In this document: positions 32,637 through 46,624 of the stretch, piece after piece
Position numbering within the stretch: position 1 is the first letter of the stretch
How the letters are laid out: the number at the start of each line of letters is the position of its first letter
The notes under the pieces: generated by a model
The model's input: only the letters and a program-made list of their open reading frames with translations
Databases searched by the model: none
What the model was told of the DNA's origin: nothing
Position numbers and translations under genes: made by a program
Source: Branchiostoma floridae
Taxonomy: Eukaryota > Chordata > Leptocardii > Amphioxiformes > Branchiostomatidae
Direction of reading: 5' to 3'
DNA: 64,000 nt
Assembly: GCF_000003815.2 (NCBI RefSeq)
Contig: NC_049980.1
Span: 20,852,813 to 20,916,812, forward strand

Positions 32637-32915
32637 TTGACAGGATTCTCCTGTCAATAAGATTTTTTTTATATAATTGACAGGATGTGCCTGGCAATAA
32701 TACGTTTGGGCACAATTGACAGGATGCTCTCGTCAATAAGATATTTTCCGTATTATTGATAGAACGTTCCTTTGGATAATTGTGGCACTTAAGACAGGAC
32801 GTCCTGTCAATGCGAATGTTTGCATAAGTGGGAGGATGCTCCCTTTGATAATATTTTGCCACTTGTGACAAGATGTTCATTTTGCTCTATTGACAGGATA
32901 CCCTGTAGCAAAGCC
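32637..32915. repeat. Palindromic minisatellite, about 39-bp period
   Basis: About eight diverged units start near 32637, 32676, 32715, 32755, 32791, 32827, 32864 and 32889. Each contains a palindrome of the form TTGACAGGAT-n-CCTGTCAATAA separated by AT-rich spacer. The first, fifth and eighth keep GACAGGA...TCCTGTC best. It has no coding potential. Confidence 0.8.
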
Positions 32916-33215
32916 GAAACAAATTGATGAAAATGCCATAGTATACATTTTTGTATGGTAAGGCTCAAAATTTGTACTGCAAAGTTGGATTTTGTAGGTG
33001 AAACTATAATTATCGGAAACATGCACCGTTTCCAGAGCATCTGTGCTGCAGCTTTCAATACATCCAACCCTACACTGCAGCACGGCACGATGCCACAATG
33101 TGGTATTAAAGATTTGGCACCGGCATAACGTGTCTGATGGACAAGTTGTAAGCCCATTTGCAAAGTGTCTGTGAATCATTGCAGCAGAAAGACCTTTCTC
33201 TTCCACTAAGATGAT

Positions 33216-33224
33216 GCTTCCACC
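33216..33224. repeat. 9-bp target duplication of the 33225 MITE
   Basis: GCTTCCACC here and again at 33389-33397, immediately flanking perfect inverted repeats. Confidence 0.85.
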
Positions 33225-33388
33225 TAGCCTGGGTACCATCCGGATAGTAGTTCGCTCCTACGTTCGCTTCTGCTATCCACAGTGAAGCGACTGTATATAG
33301 TGTATAGTGAATGTCAGAGCTAGAAGCGACTGTATATAGTATATAATGAACGCCGGAGCGAACTACTTTCCGGATGGTACCCAGGCTA
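33225..33388. mobile_element. 164-bp MITE with 34-bp inverted repeats
   Basis: The left end TAGCCTGGGTACCATCCGGA and the reverse complement of the right end match at 33 of 34 positions. The centre has two direct copies of an AGAAGCGACTGTATATAGT-like segment. It has no ORF. The 9-bp target duplication suggests mobilisation by a Mutator-like or similar transposase, which is inferred from duplication length only. Confidence 0.85.
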
Positions 33389-33397
33389 GCTTCCACC

Positions 33398-36300
33398 CGT
33401 ATCAAGTATAGATCTAGGTTCTCCAATATTTCAAGATAATTGTAATATCGACTTTCCATCGCTGTACGTAGCAGGCAAATCTTAGAGCTAGTTCCTGAAA
33501 TAGATGGCTGTTTTCATGATCAGGTTGATTCTTCATTCTTATTTGTGTCTTTACTACCCTGACAACTTAGAGAAATATTTTTGGAAGTTCATTCTTCCCA
33601 CCGCAGCCAATAAATGCGGTAGCCAATAACCCTTCTGCAATAGGTGCCACCCGCCTTTTCACCCGTGATGCCCGGCTCTTCTTGTCTCTCTCTAATATTG
33701 TCAGTCCGCTAGTCATAAAGCATTAATGATATTCTACATAGTCGATAGGAAAGAAAAATCGCTCCATCTTGGAATCGGACATCATTCTGTTAAGCAAACC
33801 GATTTCATTTGAAGTCTCATGACAGAGAACCATCCCTGCTGCCTGTTCGGTGGAGATATGGATCCTAAATTTTATTGATCACCGCCCAGGGTAGCTTAGA
33901 TGGCACATCGGCTGCATTCGGAACCTTAACTCAACACCATGACGTAACCTTATGGCTCCTCTTAACCAAACGTCTTCCTCACATTGCTAATGTTGCTGTT
34001 GCTGTTACAGCTATTGTTGTTGTTATGAATGTGAAGCCCCGGGAGTCGTCCCCGGAGGAGTGTGACGCTCCCTGCACCACGGCGGTGACGGATGTGTGGC
34101 CTGCCGCCAGAGATGATTCCTGGCGCCGGCCACATTGATCACGAACCGTGCGACAGCTAACCTTATCAACTCGCCGTAATTCCCCCTGTTTTTACATTCA
34201 TCGGGCCGAGGAGGGGAATTGAAACAGCCATTACTGGGCGAGGTATCCCGGAAAGGCAGATCTCGCCGGTCTGGGTGAGCATATCAAATGGTAGCACACG
34301 GTGCTCCACGGTACAAGCGTTTGTTTCAAAGGCTCAGCTAAATCACACTGGCAGAGCACTCAAAAAATACTTTCTAGTCGTAGTGACTTCACCTTTCCAT
34401 TCATCCCTGGTGTATTTTAAATCATGTACCACCAAAGAGTGGAGTGAGGTTTATTCACTGTGACATGGAAGAACAGGAAACAATGATGAAACGACTTACA
34501 GTCGACTGCTAAATGTTGAATTACCGTCAATCTGCAATGACGGGCTCCTCTCTTATCCCTGTAGCTCTAAAGACTGATATTGCAGGTAATTAACATAATA
34601 CAGAACTGTTTCCAAAAACCTAGCTGCGGTTAAAGAAATACACACCTGCGGGTGTACGAAAGCAACGTTAGAGAAGAGAAAAAGACCTGATATGATGGAA
34701 CTCAAAGATGCAACAACAAGAAATTGAAAACTGTTGATTATAAGCATAAACTTAAATCTACAAAAAGTAAGTTGTTTGATACAACTTAACTGCTACTTTA
34801 TATTCCGTGAGGATGTTCATCGATCCGGCCAGTTGCTCCGGGCAATTTAAGCACAACATCAACCGACATTCATCCCACCTACAGTGACTGCGCCTGACTA
34901 CGTAAACATTTTCTCCTGTTTCTATATAAAACGCAGAAAAACTATTCCTATAACTTACATTGGCACATCGATATCGTGCGTAAATCTGACAACAACGGCG
35001 CTGCAGTCATCATTCGAATATATCATGCTCCCCCGGGAGTGCTTCAATTTGTTCCCATCCATGCTGCGGCAATGATATCACTGGACAGAAATCAGTCGAT
35101 GAGTTGGAGCGCCCGAGGGACTTTATCACATTACTGCCAGCATGGCGTGCAGTCGTCGCTACCTCCTTTCCAAATGTCTAATTATTCGGTAATGAATTAG
35201 GGTGGAAACTTAATGCAGACTTGATCCCGGTGTGTTTTATCTTGTTTTTGATGTAAAACGACAAGTTATTAGTCACTCAACGAACGCTCAATCACTGTTT
35301 ATATACCTAAACGAGTGTTTCATTTTCCTTGTTCTGATAACGCCAATAAGAAATATTACCTTGTTTGAACGAATCAAATAAAACGCGATGTCTTCGTGGG
35401 GCAACTTGCTCCACGCCTTATCAGTATATTAGTAATCACACAAGTATTGTGAGCTGTATATTCAATGATAATGGTTTAGTATTGCTAACAGTGTGACACG
35501 AAAATATTTTAAGAAAATGGAATTTTCATAAGTCGGTTACATGAAGTTCCATGCCATCTTTTAAACGTTGAGCCTTGGGCATTCTTACAAAGTTTCTTCG
35601 CATTAGTTTTAGAATGACATCGCCTAGATCTAACGATGTTACACATATGATGGAGTGTTCATTGGATAACGAGTGACAAGAGCTGGCGGCAACCATTTGT
35701 ACCCCTCTATCCCAGAGGGAAAACTTATCGTACCAACTCCGTCATATTATACGGCCACGACCAAAACTGTCGTAAATTCCCCACGGGAACGCCAGCCGCA
35801 ACATGTATTACTGCTACTGCCGTAAATCACCACAGTCATGATGCGTGTGTGTCTTCGTGGTGTCGTACATCAGCTCACCTGCGGACTGTCAGGGTTGTTC
35901 GTCACACGTTCCTATGAAGCGTGTCTTGACGATTTTACACGCTTTTGAAGGACACGTAATCATGCTAATGGACACCGCAACATCGCAAAATTTGAATGTA
36001 TCGTTGAACGTGAGCTTGACTTCCAACGCTATATGGTATGTCCATATGCAGAAATCACCAAAATGTCTTGGATTTTATTTCCGTGAGATCTCGAGTATAT
36101 TCAGCTACTAACCTAGAATACATTCGTCGTTCTGAACATTGATATCAGCAAGGAGCTTTTATCGTTGATATCAGGTCCCCATGTTGATTGATAACGATGA
36201 TAATGTGCCGCATACGTGGCTCCCACTCATCCAAATTCTGTGCAGATCTTCTCACTAACTTTGTCAGTGAAGTACAGGCAATTGGTAGTATTGCCAGGGA

Positions 36301-39300
36301 CGCCATTTTCACAATTCAAACCATTATTGACTAGGGGGCACAGCCTTGGCATTGCTGCAGATAACCGGTAGTTTGTCACCTCTCCTCTCCCTTCCTCTGC
36401 TATGATGTGATTATGTCGGGGTGGTGGTGGTGACGATCATGATGTCAGCGGCGCTTTGACGTATGGCGTGACATTTCCAGGCTGTCTGGGCTGTTTTAGG
36501 CAGCCACTGGGTCCAATAAGCTCCAAGCCCCGGCGACGTTCCAGTTACCTTCACGACTTCTGTAAGATGAGATACGCTGAAGGGGCGTTTCAGGATGTCA
36601 TCGTTTCCTTCACAGCGATGATTAGAAGTCAGGTTCAGTCGGCTATTCATGACATATGATTGAGTGAGGGTACCAACTTTTATGATTGATGTCACAAATG
36701 TGCTTCTTTGTGTGTATTTGATAGAGAAATCGAAGAGACGAGAAACAAAACTGTGTTCCAACGCAACTGTCACGGTTTTCGGGTTCCTGTGCTTCAGTCT
36801 TCGTCATGTCCGAATGACCAATCTGCCCTTCACCCGTGAAGCCTACCTGTAGCCTAGGATACACCTTAGAGTAGTCGTATCTGATCAACTCGAGGGAGGC
36901 AGTGGCATTGTGGATATCGTAACGTTGTGAAACATATTCAGCACCAATGTCAGCACCAAGGCCAGCACCGAATACAGGAAACAGTATATAGTGCGCCACT
37001 AATTGTACAAAGGAACGTCACAAAAAAGAACTGGCCACAATAGAATTTTGTAGTGTTTAAGTGTTAACGCACGTTTTATTGTACATTTAGTCCATTTTGG
37101 TTCTGCTCATTGTGTGTTTGTTTGTTTGTTTGTTTGTTTACATCGCTTTCACCACAACTATTATCAGCTATGTATCTGTAGGGTTACACATTCTACGCAC
37201 GTAACATCGTGCCGATATTCTACATTGTTCTGTTACACCTCCAATTTTCTGAGGAGCACATCGTAATTACAGATGAAAACTGCATTGTAATCAATGGCCA
37301 TACTAGTGCTTGTCGACTGTGATTTGTCCACAGGCATATCTTGCGTTAAATTACATTTGCAATTCAAGAGCCGAGCCGAGGAGAGGACTGTATAATTAAC
37401 TGTTGTCCCGTTTCGTGTGCGCTGTACAGAGTGGTGATCACTTTCCAGGACTTTCCTGTATATGCCTGATTGAATTTAGGTAAGAGGGGATGTATATATA
37501 TATATATACGTCTGGTGTTGTTACGTTGTACTGCAGTTCCCTCTCATTTCGTCTGTGCGGTATGCATATTCAAATGCTTCCTTCCTTTTGAATTAGCTTC
37601 ATACATTCAAATGATCTAAACGTCATAAACGTATGAAATACAGATCTCCGTTGACATTGATGTGCGTACAAATAATTGTTGTCATACACATCACAGACGA
37701 CATTTACAGCGGTCCGTCGGCCAATTGCTGCTACATACGTTCCAATAAACGTATCAGTGCTGTGTTACGCTTGCGTCACTACGGGATTCGAAAGATACTT
37801 AAGAATTTCAAAGATAAAGAACGAATTTTCTTACTTTTTGTGTATTTTGTCGTGTTCTAAGTCACACTTTTTCGTATTACGCAATATCTAAATTATAAAC
37901 AATCGGAGCAAATAACGAAACAGTGACGCAGTGAACGAACCACGCAGTGACGCAAGCCTGACGCAAGTGCAGTGACATACAACCTTTAGACTGCCTTTTT
38001 TTCGTCAACCGAAAAGTCCTCCTATCGACTGATGTATTCACAACCATGTTTATGGCATAATCCAGGGTAGGGACTTGCTGTAGAGTAAGCTTGTCAGTGA
38101 AAATGACGGTACATTAATTGTAATGTGTTGCGAAACTGTGTAGTCTAAAAGCGCCATTTTCTATAGAGATGAGCTACTGTTTGTGCTATCGTTCCTTTCT
38201 CGTTAATAAATCGCGTCCGCGGGTCGTACGAAGTAGGCACCAGCGCAACTCAGCTTAATATCAGGCCCACATTTGCGGCTAAAATCCTCTGCCATGATCT
38301 CATAAGGTGGTGTGGTGGGTTGGGGTCAGGGGCGTTTTAGAGGCCAAATAAGATGGATGAATCCGCCCCCAAACTGGCTGCCGTAGATTGATGTTTAGTT
38401 TTACCGATAAAGCGCGGCTGCGCTACCAGCTCAGCCTCATGAAAACTTCATTTCCCGCCGAGACGGCGCTCCATGCCGGTCGCGACGCCAGGTAATGCGC
38501 GAACATGAAATCCAATTTTCGTACAGGCTCGTCCATAACTCTCAATCCAGAAAGGAACTATTTCTTCCTGCCGACGGAACACATGGGACTTGTAAAACGT
38601 GGGTAGGGGGCGGGATGAATGCATCAATGGACGGAATTAATGAGCTAAACGGCGGTGTGATATTTCTCTATTGCATACATCGTCAGGTAGATATCGATAT
38701 CGAGTCTACCGTCGTTGGGGGTAAATGCAATGGATGGATGAAAGGAAGGCCGTATAGATTGAAGATCCGGGCAAAGTTTGGAGTTTATAGTGTCGTGAAG
38801 ATAAACCGTTGAGGAAGTTTGGGATAGTGATTTGCTGTATCCTGATCAAATTATGGTACGTTTCTTCGGATATTAGAGTTTCTTTCCAACAACCGATAAT
38901 CTCTGTCACCTGATTACATTTCGATTCCTATCAGACATCTTTCAAAGAAAACTTCTTTGTCCTATGATCTACCATCTTAATGAAATTATCTTCGGATGTA
39001 GGCTTCTTCGTTTGGAATAACCGAGCCTATCAATGAAATAAACATTTAGCTAATACCCATTAAGCTAATGTAATCGAGATAATCTCAACAGGGTTGTTAA
39101 TGACTTGTTTAGACATTGTCTTTGCTGGCAAAATGTTATATAAAGATACCTGATAGCCCAAGATAAAATGTACATACGATTAATCCAAATAAACCATACC
39201 AATGGGTCTAACATATTCTCCAGGCATTTTCGTACGCTATAATGCTGACAACGCTTGGGGATGAATATAAAACGGATGGCTTGCGTGTATCTGGTTGTTG

Positions 39301-40757
39301 CAGAAGCCAAACCGGAATCATCACTCGGGGCGCACGGAATTGGAAAACAAAAATCGATACTCAGGGCCGCACATCTGGAAGATTGTTACGTGGACTCTTG
39401 GCCAATTGTTATGTCTGCAGAGAGTTGTCTTGGGCCTTTTTATTGTTAACATATCCAATGAATATGTAAACACATTATACTGATATTTATCTATACCCAA
39501 TTAAAGAATGGCAATGCCATTGGACACAATAGTAAAGTGATATAAAAATGGGATTAAACCGCACGTTACATGTTGCAGTGTACAGCCGTTGGTGTCACAA
39601 TGGTGTGCATGTTTGATACGTTAGTCTGATTGTGTGGCCTATTGGTACCAGGGGTGCACGCATTGTAGGTTTGGCTGCTTACCATAAAGGTGCTGCGAGC
39701 CATCGTGAATTGCAAGTCGCGCTACGTAACGTTACATGGTATGCACATATAAATGTCGCCAGTACAACGCTCAGTAGCTAGGCCATATATCTTGGCGCAT
39801 CACAGTCGTTATCTATGCATCGTTAAAACCGAGCGATTCTCCATCTCCATTTTATAGTGCCCTGTATGCGACGCCGGAAACATCCATAACACATCTCTAT
39901 CGCCTATCCGTGCAGAAAAATGGGAACATGGCGATTGAAATGTAATCACAGCGACGTTTTATGAATGTGTGAGTGAACGTTTCCGATCCATTCTGCAAAC
40001 ACATCTTCGACCCGCCATCGACCGGTGGACGTGCGAGAACCACTCTGTACAATAAGGCTTATACATTATATGTATGGCCCCCGCTTTATGGTGAATGGTT
40101 CAGCGGGTGGAGATTTGGTTTAATTGCGTTTTACTACACCAGCTTTTATTACTCTGTGACAGAGGGTAATCTCTGATGACAGAGCATTGTTGTTGTCCAA
40201 TGTGATGAGTGTTCCCATCTGTATCTGTATGTTCCCTTTGCCGCATTCGTATGTAGTTTGGCATGTCGTCTGCACGAAGTTGCGGGATGATGCACATGAT
40301 TTTTTCCCGGTAGCTGTTTTTACAATCGATGTAATAATTTCAGAAATCACCCCTATATTCCTGGTATTGTGGAACAGGCCATGTGGTTTGGGGGTTTGGG
40401 AATTAGCTTACCTCCAGGCAGATATGGGGTTATGTGTTCTCTAATGTTGATAAACAGCAAGTAAATACTTTTTTCTCGTAAGATATCAGTAATATTAGCA
40501 AGCCTTCGTTTTCTTTCCTGTTCGTCGTTATTGGTCTGTCTGGGACTGTCCATATCATCGGTATAATGTATATAGTTGCGACTGATGCGGCGGAAACCAT
40601 AAATACGTCACGGAGTATGTTATTTACGGTCACGTGTTGGATTTTACTTTCTTCCTTTTGCTATTACTAGTATGTTGACGAGTCGTACGGTCAGACTGGT
40701 GCTTTGAAGTAGACAAACAACAGCAATAGATGCAAATGTCTGAAGAACCGACCGGCT
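33398..40757. other. Non-coding stretch, no gene recognised
   Basis: No coding sequence recognised in 7.4 kb. Simple repeats are (TTTG)n at 37115-37140 and (TA)n at 37492-37508. GC-richer, non-repetitive blocks at about 34020-34270 and 38320-38480 may be regulatory. Confidence 0.5.
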
Positions 40758-40766
40758 CATTCACTC

Positions 40767-40963
40767 TACTCTCCAAGCAGAGGTTAGGCTCCGGCTATTT
40801 TTTCCCCGTTTTTATCGGGCTTTATTATTTTGTATTGTATCTTGTATTGTCAAAGCTAACTGGCTGGCGTACTTCATGAAAAATGACAACAAAGAAAGCC
40901 CGATAAAAACGACTAAGAAAACGTTAAAAAAACAGCCGGACTCTAACCTCTGCTTGGAAGGTA
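40767..40963. mobile_element. MULE-like MITE, copy 1
   Basis: About 197 bp. The left arm starts TACTCTCCAAGCAGAGG TTAGGCTCCGGCT and the right arm is its near reverse complement (AGCCGGACTCTAACC TCTGCTTGGAAGGTA). Inner arms pair ATCGGGCTTT with AAAGCCCGAT. The flanks (ATTCACTC and ACTCACTC) look like an imperfect target duplication. No ORF. Confidence 0.85.
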
Positions 40964-41086
40964 ACTCACTCCTCGGGCCCAGAATTGCCGCCTATGTGTC
41001 ATGTGTGTAGATTGCAGGTTTGTGTAACTCGGGCAGGTCGGGGAAATGTGCGCAAATAAGCTCTCCTACATATTGTTATCTCGCAA

Positions 41087-41298
41087 TACTCTCCAAGCAG
41101 AGGTTAGGCTCCGGCTGTTTTTTAACGTTTTTTAGTCATTTTTATCGGGCTTTCTATTTTGTCATTTTTTTTCGCTGTGTCCGGCCTAACCTGTTAGGTT
41201 TTGACACAGCAAGATATAATACAAAATAGAAAGCCCGATAAAAACGACTAAAAAAACGTTAAAAAAACAGCCTGAGCCTAACCTCTGCTTGGAGAGTA
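41087..41298. mobile_element. MULE-like MITE, copy 2, with exact 9-bp target duplication
   Basis: 212 bp with long, almost fully folding inverted arms (over 75 bp each) beginning TACTCTCCAAGCAGAGG. It is flanked by ATCTCGCAA at 41078-41086 and 41299-41307. The centre has a further palindrome (GCTGTGTC...GACACAGC). It is only 123 bp from copy 1. Long inverted repeats and a 9-bp duplication are typical of Mutator-like elements. Confidence 0.9.
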
Positions 41299-41307
41299 AT
41301 CTCGCAA

Positions 41308-44300
41308 CCGCTAAAGGACGACTGTGACGAAACTGACCTTGTCTTCTTTGCATAATTCAGCTTCTGTTGGACTCTGACGGGCACGTTACCACCGGTAGCT
41401 ATCTTGCGAGAACACGAACCCGAGACGGCAGGCGCTATAGACTTCCTCAGTGATAGAGCCAAATCCTCATCGACTGACCGAACTGCCTACTAGTACTACG
41501 ATAATCTTTTTCTTCAGCTATAAACTATAACTCCTTAGGTCCCCATGGGTCTGATGGATACATGACAGAAAAGCATTGGAAGATTCCAATCAGTATGCTT
41601 CCACATATAGTACATGCGTACCAGTTCCACGGTATGGGTTTGTTAGGCGACCGTGGTTTTCCGACTTGTGTTTTATTCACCGGGAAGCCGGAGACAGAAT
41701 TACAATCACACCACTCCTGTGGATTAGTGGTTACTAAAGACCATGGAAGTTGCCATGTGATTTTGAATATGTAAAACATCATGGCAAACAGTTCGACCTT
41801 TTTCCGCAGCCGACGGTAACATCAGAACCATTGCATTTACCTCGGGATATTTTCCTAGGTAATCTCATACCAACGTTCCCGGCCTGATGTGTCATGGTGT
41901 GGGTATGTGTTATTCAGCTGAAGTAGTCATTGCTCATATAGTGTTCACAGGAAACCAGAAACTGGGGAGCCATGAAACACAGTATATTCTCTTTCCTCCT
42001 TTAGGCATAGGAAAAAAGGTAAAGAAATATTCAATATTGTTTACCTGGATGTCGAACCTTCAGGGAAATGATTATGTTCCATTTCTGATCTCCTGGAGGA
42101 AATTGAAACATACTTTAGCAAAAATATTCCATAACTCCAATGAAGGTTTATCATAGCTAGAGCTTTACATAGAAATCTTTATTGACACGACAAAAGTACA
42201 GAGAGCCAAGCTTGTAATAGCACACATAGGGAAATTTCAGAATCCCCTTACACTTCCCCCCACAGCCACAGCTACAGGCTACAGCACGGCACCGACTCGT
42301 CATCCCGCTGCACAGACCCTGGATGAACCGTCTGACGCAGCGGCCAATCAGAGACCGCCATTTCTGTTTTCTGGGCCGTGACTGGTTGATGTTATCAGGG
42401 GAAGTCAGACTGCGCCGCGCGGCGCTCCGGGCGGTCAATTATCCGTCAGCCATGATGAGTGTCAAGGCACTGCACGACGGAAGATCACCACCGATGGTGC
42501 TACCGTAGAACAATGAAAAATCTTCATCAAGGTATTGAGTCGAAATCTAATCACAAAGACGATCAAGTGCGGAATGGCGACATTTTCATACTCCATCCAT
42601 CTTTCAATCAACAACACAGGAATTACAATTGACTATCTACACCCCATGCCTTGAAAACATAAAATGGACTGTCCCCAGCGAAAGCCTCTAAATTAACCCT
42701 GGGTCAGGAAGCTTTTACTGCCCGATTCCGAACACAGGTCACATTCTGACATGTGTGCGGTGGACTTCTGGAGATAGTCGCCCGTAAACAGTTAAACACC
42801 CAACTAGACATTTGCTAGCGAACGTAGAGACTTTTCATTTCTTGCTTTTCCTTCATTTCTTGCCAAAACATTGCCTGTCGAATTTCCGGAATGTCAGATT
42901 TAGATTTTTCCATACATTTTCAGCTTCCAATGATCATGCCACAACATTCCTTGAGTTTATGTAATAAATTATTACTATTAATTCACCAGACTCGTCTGTA
43001 TCGATTTTCATAATCTTCGTCTTGTATCACACTTTACATCATTGCATGGATTGTTTCTTCACGGTCAAAAGCATTCCCCCTTTCCTATCATGGCCAGTTT
43101 GTGTTTGTTTGTGTGAGCGGCCCAAACCTACTTCCAGCTTAAGTAAAGTGCTACAGCATCCCCCATCGAAAACAAATCACGACCATTGCATGGGTAGAAC
43201 ATGCGGCACCGGAAGTTCTGCTGCAAAATTAGAAGTCAAGGCTTGTGGTAATTCTCAGCGGACGTAAAACCGTTTATGCTCTACTTTATACCTGACGTAT
43301 AATCAATATCTGTCTGACGCATTATGTAGGAACGGCATTTCAAATCGTCATTCCACCATAATCTGTATTAGTAGAGAATGTACACTATATGACCGCTGAT
43401 ATGAGAATATTAAAATATATGCGGTTAGGTAGTGGTGTAATGGATATTGATGTAGCGTACTCCAGTATGTACTTTGCTTATCAGTCTTAATTCTGCTGAA
43501 GCTGTGTTCATAGCGTAAGCTCGAGCAATGGTTCGTAATTCACATATGGCCGTGCAATAACGAATTACCCGGTTGAAGATTTGATGACATGTTTATGCAT
43601 TATTCCCTCCCTCTCCCACCCCCAATACTTTCCCAGTGCACTTTGGGCCTGTCAACTGTGCCCTGAAACAATTGAAGGGTCCTGGGGGACAACCTACGTT
43701 GGTTGCAGTGGAATTCAAAAGCGTAATCTTTGCAAAGTGGCATCGCTAGCTCCCAGCCCCGATTAATCAATATGGCAATCACATGCAATCTGCGCCATTT
43801 TGCGTGGTCCTATTTGTTGGAGGTCGAGCGAGAAACTCGCCCCAGTGACAGGCCAGAGGCGGTGTATTATCAAACATGGGCCCGGTGGAGGGAGGGACGT
43901 ATGTGTTTGTGCACAACGACGCTTACTCCACGATTGGTAAATAGGCAGAAATGAATAAAAACGAACAATAGCCGTCCTCCTCCCGATATCAAAAATTTGC
44001 ATGGAACCTGTAAGTATAGTAATGTATAAAGGCGTCAGCGTTCAAATTTGATTTTAGCTGTGCTTCTGACAAGTATTATCACCTCTAGTCGTAAATGGTA
44101 TGACGCAACAACCAGTAATGATGCCTGATGATGATGGGCATCATTTCCTGAGTAAGTAACTGAATTCATGAAGTGTTAAAGAATGAAATGTGTTGATAAA
44201 CTTGGTGTAGGAAAAGGACGAGCAACTGGAAATCACAACACTGCTGTCGAGAAACCCTTTCACGGGAGCCTCACGACTACTAACCCCACAAATCTGCCTC

Positions 44301-46286
44301 GTTGTGTGAGTTATTCTCCAATGAGAAGTGATGGAGCCGATTGGCCTGTACTGTGTTATCCCCGGGATTCATCCCTCAGACTCACTGCGATCAGTCATGT
44401 CGTTGGTTAATGAATGCGAGTCACGAACACGGTACAAGCACGCCATCCTGGTATTTATCAACGACTGCACGCCAGATAAAGTCGCCTATTTACAGTAGCA
44501 CACACACAAATCTATTCCTATGTTTAATAGGTTTTGTTGACCTTCTACAGCATCTGGCATTTTCTATGTAACATTTTTGAGACACAAGTTTGGTTTCAAA
44601 GGCGTTTAATGCGATAAAGACTATATCATTTTTTTGCTGTCTTTTCCTCTGTCTAAGGGTACATGTACATTATTTTTTGGGTGTAGCTAGTAATTAAACG
44701 ATAGCGCAGCCTAGCATAGTGGAACGGGTAACTTGGGTGTATAGAATCGGAATTCGTAATTTTATGAAAATAGAAGAGGGGAAGTTCGGCATTTGATCAA
44801 AACGTTGACTTTTGTGTGAGCATCGCTGATTCGTCACCCTCTAAAGCTACCTATGTGGTCGCCATTCCAAGAAAATGAATGACATTCGTCGAATGGTGAG
44901 CAGAGGTGAAGCACTTTTAATCTCCAAGCAGATGTTGGTGTGAAAGGTCGGAGGCGAAGTGCATGTTACCGTAGTATGAAGTTGGAGGGGTTTATATTCC
45001 AGCTGACTTTATACGGGCTGGTTTTGTTCTATCGTCGGTGATCTTTGTTAATCTTCATATAGAGATATAGGTGCATACTAGCAGGGTCCGTGGTCTGTGT
45101 TTTGTAAACGTGTTTTGACTTATTGCGTGCTGTTGTCTACTGGCTGTATTGCTGAAGGGTTTGATCGTTTGCCGTCCTGCTTTAGAGACCTCTCAGATTA
45201 CAGTACAGATTCTGTGGATGCTTCACACACTGAAGCTACAGCCATGTCTCGTGAAAACGTCGTATGTCTGTTTTGTTATAACACCATGCTCCAAGAAAGG
45301 GAGATGCCGACCCGTGTACCCCCAGAAGCTCGTGACATGGTCCCGAGAATATCTCAGCTGGAGTTCTGCCGCCTATTCCTCGGTCCCGGGGTGACCTGGG
45401 GCCGCTCCTGTTGCCTGGGTCCCCCTGACCTGATCGCGGCATGACGCCTGACCCATCGTCAGGCCCAACAAAAATAAATTTGCAGAGCTTGTCAGCATCG
45501 CCGTGGAGCCATCACTCACTCCAGCTGAGACGGGGGCAACCGTTGTTGCTTCACGCTGGTGTGTTACTGTGCACGTAAGGGGTGGAGCACGAAACATGAA
45601 ATATTCGTGTTCAACTTGAGAGGACTGGTATACTGGAATGCAAAATTGTATTCTAAGACGGGATGGAAAAAGACTTATTTGAATAAATGATTCTTTTTAT
45701 TGTACTGAGGTATATTTCTCAGGTCATGGTCTCCTAAGAAAGTGCTGACACTGTGACAGAAACAGAAAACTTTTTAGAGATCTTTGTAGTTGCTAGAAAC
45801 ATCCCTGGCGAATCATACGTATATATTTCTATAAGCTCAAACAGATATTTCCTAACACAAATGCACGGCCTTTGTTTGATTGGTGTGGCCTGAACAGATG
45901 AGGAAAACAAGTGTGTTGAAAAAGGAACCCACCAGTGGTCTCGTAACCCCAGCTCGGTAGATGGACATGATCAAAGCCGTTGCAGTATCAACACCATTTC
46001 TTTGTGCTGGATCGTTTTCCAACAACATGCTAGTCGCCAACACACTGCCACGCGATTGCGTGCTTTCATCAACCTCAGCCAGTGCTGACGAGGTTTTCAC
46101 ATACTGCTACTATCATATCCTGGGCTACTTCATTTATAAAGATGGCTTCACGTTGACACATATTCCACTAGAAGGCCATCTCGCTGCGATCTCGCTACGA
46201 CCTGGATTCGCTTTGTGTAACCCTTCACTCCATAATTGGAATATCATGCAAAATGAGAAAGCATGACTGAAAAGAAAAGACCCCCC

Positions 46287-46344
<58 letters not shown>

Positions 46345-46615
46345 GAATAGAATATTCGTTTTTATCTATAAACCCGTTGAAAGATCTGCCAGATAGGTTG
46401 TGGAGCGAAATGGGGGTGATACAAAATTGTGATATATACTTGCAGCCTTCGTGGTATGTTATTACTTATATGTACGTACTTAGAATGTGCAATTTGAACC
46501 AAATGTAGTACGGAATCGGCGATCTTTATCTATATCTGAAGGGTCATGATAAGATACCTAGTTTTTTCGCAACTTACGTCTGTTTTATGATTAGTACGTA
46601 CAGCTTTTGATTAGT
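41308..46615. other. Non-coding stretch, no gene recognised
   Basis: No supported gene. A GC-richer block at 42230-42460 contains a GGCCAATCAG CCAAT box. A (CA)26 microsatellite lies at 46291-46342. Confidence 0.5.
46291..46342. repeat. (CA)26 microsatellite
   Basis: Uninterrupted CA dinucleotides. Likely length-polymorphic. Confidence 0.95.
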
Positions 46616-46624
46616 AACTAGATC

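Noticed and set aside
45097-45444. 115-codon open frame as a gene
   Set aside because: It overlaps open frames in two other frames and on the other strand. No domain, signal or splice structure supports it.
46291-46342. Left-handed DNA or recombination hotspot at the CA repeat
   Set aside because: CA microsatellites are common and nothing nearby depends on this one.
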